NCBI GenBank assembly: GCA_020073375.1
Contig: JAIQFG010000001.1
Coordinates: forward strand, 62,001-126,000
DNA: 64,000 nucleotides
Direction: 5' to 3'
From: Terriglobia bacterium
Lineage (GTDB): Bacteria > Acidobacteriota > Terriglobia > Acidiferrales > UBA7541
Position 1 is the stretch's first letter. The number at the start of each line of letters is the position of its first letter. The position numbers were made by a program, and so were the translations under genes. A model generated the notes under the pieces. It was not told where the DNA came from and searched no databases. It saw only the letters and a program-made list of their open reading frames with translations. Of the stretch, positions 56,618 to 64,000 are shown piece by piece.

Positions 56618-59600
56618 GTGCGACTAAAAAACGATCCAGCATTCACTTTACGAAGCAGCGTTAAGAGACGGGGATACGCCGCGGCCGCATGGATGTTGCT
56701 TTCTGTTTCTCTCGCTCCCTTGGCGTTTGCCCAGGAAAGGAATGGGAATCCTTCCACTCCGACGGACTTGGCCTTGCAGAATTTGAGCCGCGTTGCCGCG
56801 TCCGCCGCAGAGATCAAGGCCGTGCTCATCAAGGACGAAGGCCTCAAGGTGGAATTGAAGCGCTGGATAGCGAAAGACGCCACGGACCATGGCCAGATCG
56901 TCGGCGAATCGGAACTGAACGACTACGCAATCTTCGACAGGCTGGAAACGGACGTTGAGTTTCGATCTATCGCGACGACGCTGGTTCAAAAGTATGGGTA
57001 TCTCCTGCCGAAATTAAATCCCGAATCGGATATGGCAAAAGAGCAGGAGTTATTGCGCGTGGAGCGCACCAAATGGATGGCCCAGGCGCAGGAAGAGGAA
57101 CGCGCGCAAGCGCGGCAAAAAGCCACGCAGGACCTGCAAAAGGCAGCCGCCTGCGATTCGCGCCCGGATCGCAGTTGCGCCAATCAGCAGCCGCAAGAAC
57201 AGCCGGCGGAAGGACGGGGCAAAGAACACCAAATCGTTTCACCTCCCACGGGAGTTGGCCCGGAGGATCAAAACTCGCCTATTCTGCCCAGCGGACCCGG
57301 AAATGGCCTGCAGCGCGACCAACTCATCCAAACCGCGACGCCGTCCCTGAACGGCTTTCCCCAATCTCCCCAGCTCACACCCACAGGGTCCTCCGGCAGC
57401 AATCCGTTTTCCTCGGATAACCAGAATTTCGGCAGTTTTATGGACCAGGATAAGTCGGGACTCAACGGACAGTTCGCCGCGGTTTTCGGTGGGGCAAACC
57501 CGGCAACCGGAACTCCCGGCGACGGTTTGCTATCCGCGTTTGGGATGGGGAACGGGATGGATTCGGGATCGAGCGCGGCCATGGGACTGCTTTCCAGCGG
57601 GCTCGCGACAAATGGCCCATCACCTTCGAGCATTAGACCGTCCCCGCTTGTACCGATAAAGCCAAACCCCTGGTACCCCGAAAGAAATTCCATTGAGCCG
57701 CCGGAAATGGTCCGCAAAGCGAATCCGTATGAAGGCGTGCCGTCCTTGATTGACATGTATATGCAAGCCGTCGCTCATCCATCGACTCCCAAACGTTTCG
57801 GCGCCGAGATTTTTGAGAATGGCACGCGCGACCTTCAACTGATTCCGATGGATCTTCCCGTGGGCCCGGACTATGTGGTCGGTCCCGGAGACGGATTGTC
57901 CATCGACCTGTGGGGCAGCGTGTCCCAGCGCCTCGTCCGGGTTGTGGACAGAGGCGGCCAGATTGCTCTGCCGGAAGCGGGGACGATTCTGGTCAGCGGA
58001 GAGACGCTGAATGAAGTCCAGCAGAAAGTGCAGCAAGTCTTGCGCAGCCAATTCCGCGATGTTTCGGCAGGCGTATCGCTCTCCCGCCTCAGGACGATCC
58101 GAATCTACGAAGTGGGAGACGTGGCGAATGCAGGCGCGTACGACATCAGTTCCCTCTCGACGCCGCTCAATGCGCTGTTCGTGGCCGGGGGACCTTCCCC
58201 CAAAGGGTCGATGAGAATTTTGAATCACTACCGCGGCAACAAGCTGATCCAAACGGTCGATGTCTACGACCTCCTGCTTCATGGGGTGAAGGCGAATATT
58301 GAACGCCTCGAAAATGGAGACACCGTTCAAGTGCCTCCTATCGGCCCACAAGTGACCATCGAAGGGATGGTGCGGCGCCCCGCGATTTATGAATTGCGGG
58401 ACGAAAAAAATCTGGCAAGCGTTCTCGATCTGGCGGGCGGCTTGCTTCCTGCCGCCACTTTGCGCCACATCGAAGTGCAGCGCCTGATCGCCCACGATAA
58501 ACAGACCATGTTGAATCTGGATATTACCGACGCCTCGGACAATCATGAAGTGACCAAGCAGCTTGAATCGTTCGAGATTCACGACGGCGACCGCATCCGG
58601 ATCTACCCCATCGCGCCTTACAACCAGGACACGATTTACGTCGAAGGCCACGTCGTGCGGCCGGGCCGGTACTCTTTCCATCCCGGGATGCGCGTTACCG
58701 ATATCCTTTCCACGTACAAAGACATACTTCCGGAACCGGCCAACCAGTACGCGGAAATCATCCGGTTGAACGCGCCGGATTTCCGGCCCAGCGTGGAAAG
58801 CTTCAGCCTGAGCGACGCGCTTGCAAATCCAGCCAAGGCTCCCACGCTTCAGCCCATGGATACGCTTCGCATCTTCAGCAGATACGATTTTGAGAATCCT
58901 CCTGCGGTTGCCGTCATGGGTGACGTGCGTGTGCCCGGCACTTACCGCACAACGGGCCAGATTCATTTGGCCGACGCCGTGCATTTGGCCGGGGGCCTCA
59001 CGCCCGATGCGCAAACCGAGGACGCGCAGGTGTTCCGGTACTTGCCCAACGGCGAGTTCAAGATTTTCAGTGTGAATCTGAGCCAGGCGCTCGCAGGAGA
59101 TCCCGTCGAGAATATCGTCCTCGAAGCGCGCGACCGCCTGCTGGTCCACCGGAACCCGGACGCGATCCAGGAAGCGGCCGTCTATGTCCAGGGCGAGGTG
59201 GGCAAGCCGGGACGCTACCCGTTGACTACGAACATGAGCGTCGCGGATCTGATTCGCATCGGCGGAGGGCTTAAGCCGAGCGCCGATACAGAGATTGCCG
59301 ACCTCACGCAATATGCCTGGTCCAATCAGAAAAAACTCGCGGGCCAACAAATACAAGTCAAGATCGCTTCCGCGCTTTCTGGAGATTCAACTGCAAACCT
59401 TCCCCTTAAGAACGGAGATGTCCTGACCATTCGCCAGCTTCCCGGATGGAACGATCTGGGCGCGTCCATTACCTTGAAAGGCGAAATAAGGAACGCCGGA
59501 GTCTATGGCGTCCGGCCGGGAGAACGTCTCAGCTCGATTCTTCAGCGCGCTGGTGGTTTTCAACCTGACGCATACGTCTACGGCGCGGTTCTGCAAAGAG

Positions 59601-60214
59601 TGCAAGTTCGCGACGCGGAAATGAAGGAACAAGAGTCCCTCATCCAGCGCGCGAAAAGTGTGCAGGCCAGCATCGAAGTCATGCCAGAAAGCGATGCCAG
59701 GCAAAAGCAGGCTAAAGAATCCGCGCTCCAGCAATACCAGGCCACGCTGGAACGATTGAACGCGAATCCCCCGATTGGGCGCGTCACGGTGCGCATCTCT
59801 CCCGAAATCAACCGCTGGAAGAACACCGCGGCGGATATCGAAGTGCGCGCCGGAGACGTGCTTACCATTCCGAAGAGACCCAGTTACGTTCTGGTGTCCG
59901 GCCAGGTCTTCAATCCTACGGCGATCGCCTACCGCCCCGGGAAGAGTGCGTCCTGGTATCTGAGCCAGGCGGGCGGAGCCACTTTGCTTGGCGCGAAAAA
60001 ATCCGCCTTCGTCATCAAAGCGGACGGGTCGGTGATCAGTGCCAAGAACAGCTTATGGAGTGGAGAAACCTTTGGCGCGACTTTGCAACCGGGAGACACC
60101 GTGGTTGTGCCGGAACGCGCGATCGGCGGCCCACCCAACTGGCAAGCGATCTTCTCGAGCGCGCAGGTCGCAAGTTCCGTGGCAAGCACCGTGTTCTTTG
60201 CGCTGCATTACTAG
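56618..60214 (+). CDS. Giant multi-SLBB polysaccharide export protein
   Basis: 1198 residues, about three times the length of Wza. GTG 56618 has GGAG seven bases upstream; TTG 56612 would overlap the preceding stop. A signal peptide (about 10-38) is followed by a helical region and a Gln/Gly/Ser/Pro-rich linker (about 150-340). The Poly_export motif GPDYVVGPGDGLSIDLWG is near 415. About seven SLBB-type repeats follow near residues 495, 575, 673, 763, 853, 950 and 1090, with cores such as VTIEGMVRRPAIYEL, IYVEGHVVRPGRYSF and VYVQGEVGKPGRYPL. A coiled-coil insertion (about 1000-1050) lies before the last repeat. It should form a large periplasmic to outer-membrane conduit with the Wzz and Wzi-like proteins that follow. 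Confidence 0.9.
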   Translation: MRLKNDPAFTLRSSVKRRGYAAAAWMLLSVSLAPLAFAQERNGNPSTPTDLALQNLSRVAASAAEIKAVLIKDEGLKVELKRWIAKDATDHGQIVGESELNDYAIFDRLETDVEFRSIATTLVQKYGYLLPKLNPESDMAKEQELLRVERTKWMAQAQEEERAQARQKATQDLQKAAACDSRPDRSCANQQPQEQPAEGRGKEHQIVSPPTGVGPEDQNSPILPSGPGNGLQRDQLIQTATPSLNGFPQSPQLTPTGSSGSNPFSSDNQNFGSFMDQDKSGLNGQFAAVFGGANPATGTPGDGLLSAFGMGNGMDSGSSAAMGLLSSGLATNGPSPSSIRPSPLVPIKPNPWYPERNSIEPPEMVRKANPYEGVPSLIDMYMQAVAHPSTPKRFGAEIFENGTRDLQLIPMDLPVGPDYVVGPGDGLSIDLWGSVSQRLVRVVDRGGQIALPEAGTILVSGETLNEVQQKVQQVLRSQFRDVSAGVSLSRLRTIRIYEVGDVANAGAYDISSLSTPLNALFVAGGPSPKGSMRILNHYRGNKLIQTVDVYDLLLHGVKANIERLENGDTVQVPPIGPQVTIEGMVRRPAIYELRDEKNLASVLDLAGGLLPAATLRHIEVQRLIAHDKQTMLNLDITDASDNHEVTKQLESFEIHDGDRIRIYPIAPYNQDTIYVEGHVVRPGRYSFHPGMRVTDILSTYKDILPEPANQYAEIIRLNAPDFRPSVESFSLSDALANPAKAPTLQPMDTLRIFSRYDFENPPAVAVMGDVRVPGTYRTTGQIHLADAVHLAGGLTPDAQTEDAQVFRYLPNGEFKIFSVNLSQALAGDPVENIVLEARDRLLVHRNPDAIQEAAVYVQGEVGKPGRYPLTTNMSVADLIRIGGGLKPSADTEIADLTQYAWSNQKKLAGQQIQVKIASALSGDSTANLPLKNGDVLTIRQLPGWNDLGASITLKGEIRNAGVYGVRPGERLSSILQRAGGFQPDAYVYGAVLQRVQVRDAEMKEQESLIQRAKSVQASIEVMPESDARQKQAKESALQQYQATLERLNANPPIGRVTVRISPEINRWKNTAADIEVRAGDVLTIPKRPSYVLVSGQVFNPTAIAYRPGKSASWYLSQAGGATLLGAKKSAFVIKADGSVISAKNSLWSGETFGATLQPGDTVVVPERAIGGPPNWQAIFSSAQVASSVASTVFFALHY

Positions 60215-60226
60215 GGTGAACGTGGC

Positions 60227-62758
60227 ATGAATCGGAAAGGAGTGAAAATCTTGTTGAACTGCTGCATCCTCGTGGCCTCGCAAGCCCTATGCACGATTTG
60301 CAGCGCCCAGGCACCCAACGGGCAATCCGCACAGAACAGTTCGCTCGTTGAATCAGCGGACACCAGCACAGTCACGGGGACGCAGGTTGGCCCGAATGAC
60401 GAGCCCAAGCTCCTGGACGAAGAACGCGAACCGGCGGCGATTGGCGATGAAAACGTCGTTGGAACTTCATTCCTGAAAAATCTGGTTTCCGATCAAAAAT
60501 CCATCTGGACCAGCCCGGCGCACATTCGCTGGGCTGACGGATCGTGGCTATTTCCATTGGCCGCGACAACTGCCGGATTCCTTGCAAGCGATCGAGCGGT
60601 TCCCCCCGCGCTCTCCTCGGATCCGAAAAAATTAAATCGGTATGTCACTTTTTCAAATTACGGCCTGTACTCCATGATCGGCGCGGGCGCTGGAATGTAT
60701 GTTTGGGGCAAAGTCTCTCACAACGATCATCAATCGGAAACGGGGTTCCTGGCCGGAGAAGCCGCGATCGATAGTTTTGCCGTCGGCACGGCGCTAAAAT
60801 ATTCCTTTGGAAGAGAGCGGCCCGACCAGGGCCAGGGCTTGGGGCATTTCTTCAGTGGCGGCGCCTCGTTCCCGTCCGACCATTCGGCTGTCGCCTGGTC
60901 CATTGCCAGCGTGGTCGCTCATGAGTATCCCGGCCCGTTTACAAAACTCCTCGTCTACGGATTGGCGACTGCGGTGAGCGCCTCGCGCGTCACCGGAGAA
61001 CAACATTTTCCATCGGACGTTGTCGTGGGAGCAGCAATCGGCTGGCTAATCGGCCGTCAGGTGTATCGCGCGCATCATGATTCGGAACTGGGCGGCGGTG
61101 GCTGGGGCAGCTTGTCGGGCGAATTTTCCGAGGATCAAAGGGATCGCCGGCGCATGGGCTCGCCTTCCGTGCCGCTCGATAGCTGGGTCTATCCGGCCTT
61201 CGAGCGTCTGGCCGGACTCCGCGTAATCAATACGCAGATCATGGGCGTTAAGCCCTGGACCCGCATCGAGTGCGCGCGCCTGGCGGAAGAGGCCGGCGAG
61301 AATTTGCAGCAAAACCAAAGCGCAACAAGTGAAGAAGTAGCGCAGCTGCAAGCTCAGCTCGCGCAGGAATTCGCCTATGAAATCAACTTGTTGGGCGGAG
61401 GCCGCAATTTCACCGCGAATCTGGAGTCTGTCTATGCCCGCGCGGTTTCCATCAGCGGGCCCGCGCTTACCGACGGGTTTCACTTCGGACAAACCGTATC
61501 CTACGATTTCGGGCGCCCGTTTGAGTCCGGCAGAAATGAACAGGTCGGCGGGTCGTTCAGCGGCTCGGCAGGGCCTTTGACGCTCTACGTTCGCGCAGAG
61601 TACCAGCACGCACCGCCCTCCCCCGCGCTTCCGGTCGCCGCAGCCAGCGCCGTGTCCGTCGCCGATGCTGTCCCTTTGTCGGAAGTGCACGCCGGACCAT
61701 TTGCGGCCATCAATCGCCCTCAGCTGCTGGATGCCTATGTCGGGGTGAATCTTCATAACTGGCAGATCACGCTCGGCAAGCAGAGCCTTTCCTGGACCCC
61801 AGGCCCCGGCGGCTCGATGCTCTTAAGCGACAACATCGCCCCCATCAATATGGTTCGCATGGAAAATCCGGAGCCTTTCCATTTGCCCGCCCTGTTGCGA
61901 TATTTCGGTCCCGTACGAATCGACCAATTTTTTGGCCGTTTGGAGGGGCACCCATACGTTCCTCGACCGTTTGAATACGGGCAAAAGCTCAGCATGAAGC
62001 CTCTGCCGTTTCTGGAACTTGGATTCGCCCGCACCGTAACCCTCGGAGGCCATGGAAGCGGCAACCCGCTCAATTCGCGTATTTTTCTGCAGAGTTATTT
62101 GGGGCTTCACAACAACGCGCTGAACTCGGTGCCGGGAGATTCTCATACCGAAATGGATTGGGCGCTCTATGTTCCCGGCGTCCGCAATTACATCGTCCTG
62201 TACGGCGACGCCTATGCCGACGATGACATCCTGCCCATCAAAAACCCCCCGAAAAATCCCTGGCATCCGGGAATCTACATTACGAAATTTCCGTTGCTTC
62301 CCAAACTCGACTTGCACGTGGATTCGGTCTCGACCGAGCAGCCCGGCTTCTCGTTCGACAATTTCTATACCGGAGGGCCCGCCAATCGAGGCCAGTTCAA
62401 TTATTGGAACGGAAACTATCCGGACGGCTACACCAATGCCGGAAATCTGATTGGGAATACCGTCGGCCGGGACGGCCGCGCGTTTCAAGCCTGGCTGACG
62501 TACTGGCTGTCATCGCGAAGCGATCTGCAATTTTTCTACAAAAAAAGTTCCGTGGCCTCGGAATTTATTCCCGGCGGAGGATCCTGGCAGGACTACTCGG
62601 TGCGCAATGAAGTGCGCTTGCGCTCGGGGTTTTATATGAAGACCGAATTTCAGTTCGAGCACATTTCCAGGTATCCGGTTCTTTTCAGCGGGCCGCAAAG
62701 AAATTTCACGGTAATCGCGGAAATTGGATTTCATCCAAGGCAAAGAGGCGGGCAATGA
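60227..62758 (+). CDS. PAP2 phosphatase - Wzi beta-barrel fusion
   Basis: 843 residues. A signal peptide (about 1-27) is followed by a PAP2 lipid-phosphatase domain at about 85-285. All three phosphatase motifs are present: KYSFGRERP near 191 (K-x6-RP), PSDHSAVAWS near 216 (PSGH-like) and SRVTGEQHFPSDVVVG near 252 (SR-x5-H-x3-D). From about 360 to the end lies a capsule-assembly Wzi-type beta-barrel with repeated amphipathic strands (LLDAYVGVNLHNWQITLGKQSLSW, VRIDQFFGRLEGHPYV, LELGFARTVTLGG) and the C-terminal strand FTVIAEIGFHP. The usual Wzi protein is only about 480 residues. The fused phosphatase may recycle undecaprenyl pyrophosphate near the exporter. It starts 12 bases after the SLBB gene. 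Confidence 0.88.
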   Translation: MNRKGVKILLNCCILVASQALCTICSAQAPNGQSAQNSSLVESADTSTVTGTQVGPNDEPKLLDEEREPAAIGDENVVGTSFLKNLVSDQKSIWTSPAHIRWADGSWLFPLAATTAGFLASDRAVPPALSSDPKKLNRYVTFSNYGLYSMIGAGAGMYVWGKVSHNDHQSETGFLAGEAAIDSFAVGTALKYSFGRERPDQGQGLGHFFSGGASFPSDHSAVAWSIASVVAHEYPGPFTKLLVYGLATAVSASRVTGEQHFPSDVVVGAAIGWLIGRQVYRAHHDSELGGGGWGSLSGEFSEDQRDRRRMGSPSVPLDSWVYPAFERLAGLRVINTQIMGVKPWTRIECARLAEEAGENLQQNQSATSEEVAQLQAQLAQEFAYEINLLGGGRNFTANLESVYARAVSISGPALTDGFHFGQTVSYDFGRPFESGRNEQVGGSFSGSAGPLTLYVRAEYQHAPPSPALPVAAASAVSVADAVPLSEVHAGPFAAINRPQLLDAYVGVNLHNWQITLGKQSLSWTPGPGGSMLLSDNIAPINMVRMENPEPFHLPALLRYFGPVRIDQFFGRLEGHPYVPRPFEYGQKLSMKPLPFLELGFARTVTLGGHGSGNPLNSRIFLQSYLGLHNNALNSVPGDSHTEMDWALYVPGVRNYIVLYGDAYADDDILPIKNPPKNPWHPGIYITKFPLLPKLDLHVDSVSTEQPGFSFDNFYTGGPANRGQFNYWNGNYPDGYTNAGNLIGNTVGRDGRAFQAWLTYWLSSRSDLQFFYKKSSVASEFIPGGGSWQDYSVRNEVRLRSGFYMKTEFQFEHISRYPVLFSGPQRNFTVIAEIGFHPRQRGGQ

Positions 62759-62804
62759 GCCGGGTATCGAACGCGCGCCAATTTCAATATTAAAGGATCA
62801 ATTG

Positions 62805-64000
62805 ATGCCGGACGGCATTTCAAAATCCGACGAGTTGACCGGGCTATCCATCGCAAGCCCGGAACGCTCCAACGGCCATCACGCCGAGCGTGTGGCCCAG
62901 GTGTCTCAGTACAGGAATCTGTCGAGACTCCGCCTGCTCTGGTTCCATCGCCGGATCGTTGTCCGCGCGACGCTCTGGGGAGCGCTAGCGTCGCTGGCGA
63001 TCGCTTTTATTATTCCGAAGCGATTTGAATCCACAACGCGATTGATGCCCCCCGAGCAAGCCGGCACGAGTTCAGGAATGGCTTTGCTGGCGGCAGCTGC
63101 AACGGGCGCCGCGGGCTCGGCGTTGAATCCCAGCATGCTCGCGCCGGGCCTGGGGTCAACCGCGGGAGATCTTCTGGGGCTCAAAAGTTCCGGTGCTTTA
63201 TTTGTGGGGATTTTGCGCAGCCAGACCGTGGAAGACGACATCATCCGGAAATTCGATCTCCAAAAAGTGTATGGGGACAGCCATATCGCGGATGCCAGGG
63301 ACGATTTGGAAGAACACATGGATGCGACCGAGGACAGGCGAAGCGGGATCATCACGATTCACGTGGCTGATAGAAAGCCGGATCGGGCGGCGGGCATTGC
63401 CCGCGAGTATGTAAATCAGCTGAATCAGGTGGTGACCGTCCTGAATACGTCGGCGGCGCACCGCGAACGCGTCTTCCTCGAGCAGCGGCTGGCCGAGGTG
63501 AAAGTTGATTTGAGTTCCGCCGAACAAAAATTCAGCGAATTTGCGAGCAAGAACACCGCCGTGGATATCCCCGCCCAGGGTAAGGCCACCATCGAGGCGG
63601 CCGCCATGCTCGAAGGGCAATACATTTCAGCGCAAACGGAATTGGAAACGTTGAAGCAAATTTACGCGGACGGAAACGTGAAAGTGCGCGCGGCAAGAGC
63701 AAGAGTCGAAGAGCTGGGGAGACAGCTGGACAAACTTGGCGGACGGTACGATGCTTCGGCCCCCGCCGATGGCCAGGCAGGTCAATCCGTCACCTATCCG
63801 TCGCTCAAAAAACTCCCCGTACTTGGCGTTACGTATGCCGACTTGTACCGAAATGCGAGAATCGAGGAATTGGTTTTCGGCACTCTGACGCAGCAGTACG
63901 AAAGCGCGAAGGTGCAGGAGGCCAAGGAGACGCCCACCGTCAAGGTTCTCGATCCGCCTCTGGTGCCGGATAAGAAATCATTCCCGCCGCGCATTCAGAT
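62805..64000 (+). CDS. Wzz-type chain-length protein, 3' end beyond window
   Basis: The frame from ATG 62805 (AAAGGA seven bases upstream) is open to the window end, 398 complete codons. A membrane segment occurs near 55-75 (VVRATLWGALASLAIAFIIP), preceded by a basic cytoplasmic tail. The periplasmic part has an Ala/Gly-rich stretch (about 90-125), then LLGLKSSGALFVGILRSQTVEDDIIRKF, long helices (LEQRLAEVKVDLSSAEQKFSEF), and PPLVPDKKSFPPR close to the cut, the usual sequence before the second membrane segment of Wzz/GumC proteins. Whether a kinase domain follows cannot be seen. Confidence 0.88.
   Translation, partial: MPDGISKSDELTGLSIASPERSNGHHAERVAQVSQYRNLSRLRLLWFHRRIVVRATLWGALASLAIAFIIPKRFESTTRLMPPEQAGTSSGMALLAAAATGAAGSALNPSMLAPGLGSTAGDLLGLKSSGALFVGILRSQTVEDDIIRKFDLQKVYGDSHIADARDDLEEHMDATEDRRSGIITIHVADRKPDRAAGIAREYVNQLNQVVTVLNTSAAHRERVFLEQRLAEVKVDLSSAEQKFSEFASKNTAVDIPAQGKATIEAAAMLEGQYISAQTELETLKQIYADGNVKVRAARARVEELGRQLDKLGGRYDASAPADGQAGQSVTYPSLKKLPVLGVTYADLYRNARIEELVFGTLTQQYESAKVQEAKETPTVKVLDPPLVPDKKSFPPRIQ

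Noticed and set aside
57620-59356. Long minus-strand frame opposite the giant SLBB exporter
   Set aside because: Antisense shadow of a real gene with many recognisable SLBB repeats; no plausible domains of its own.

Overview
The window is bacterial chromosome, moderately GC-rich by eye, with Gram-negative envelope functions throughout: outer-membrane beta-barrels, polysaccharide export proteins, Wzz-type copolymerases, a cyclic beta-1,2-glucan synthase and a lipoprotein. The mix of genes (UpxY/NusG-type antiterminator, GH144 and GH39 enzymes, SYLF/YSC84 protein, BON proteins, a DUF5818-like protein, very large SLBB export proteins, many LuxR-type response regulators) is most like a soil Acidobacteriota. 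That assignment is inference from gene content; no rRNA or marker gene is present. I saw no tRNA, rRNA, CRISPR array, transposase, integrase or prophage gene.

Layout. 1-1.7 kb: tail of a BON protein, a small Thivi_2564-type membrane protein and a glycine-rich stress-type protein. 1.9-10.7 kb: one giant cyclic beta-1,2-glucan synthase. 10.8-16 kb: UDP-GlcNAc 6-dehydrogenase and a BON protein (both minus strand), a LuxR-type response regulator, a degenerate receiver protein, a small membrane protein and an outer-membrane beta-barrel. 16.6-24.3 kb: an ABC exporter and four sugar-associated genes (GH39, GH144 endo-beta-1,2-glucanase, a membrane-anchored unknown, trehalase). 24.8-43.6 kb: a tightly packed plus-strand exopolysaccharide (EPS) locus that opens with an UpxY/NusG-like antiterminator. 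It continues with a CapD/PglF dehydratase, two DegT aminotransferases, a WecA-like initiating transferase, a Wzz/tyrosine autokinase, a Wza-like exporter, a WbpB-WbpD fusion, a FemAB-like acyltransferase, a deacetylase, an O-antigen-ligase-type polymerase, two GT4 glycosyltransferases and a secreted unknown. 43.7-47.4 kb: a minus-strand lipoprotein with sandwich domains, then a Wzx flippase. 47.5-52.5 kb: a minus-strand regulatory and envelope-stress block (response regulator, ECF sigma factor, SYLF protein, glycine-zipper protein, small membrane proteins, second glycine-rich stress protein). 53.3-55 kb: Gfo/Idh/MocA oxidoreductase and a small OB-fold-like secreted protein. 55.2-64 kb: a divergent LuxR-type regulator faces a second export module: pseudo-receiver, giant multi-SLBB export protein, PAP2-Wzi fusion and a Wzz protein cut by the window end.

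How the genes fit together. The dehydrogenase at 10.8-12.1 kb, the WbpB-WbpD fusion and the aminotransferase at 33.2 kb together supply a UDP-GlcNAc to UDP-2,3-diacetamido-glucuronic acid route. The dehydratase/aminotransferase pair at 25.4-28.6 kb should make a 4-amino-6-deoxy sugar. The WecA-like enzyme starts the repeat unit, the GT4 enzymes extend it, Wzx flips it, the Wzy-like protein polymerises it, and the Wzz kinase plus Wza export it. The second export module near the right edge probably serves this or another polymer. Regulation looks layered: antitermination at the head of the main operon, two nearly identical response regulators on either side of it, an ECF sigma factor, and receiver proteins that have lost their phosphorylation residues.
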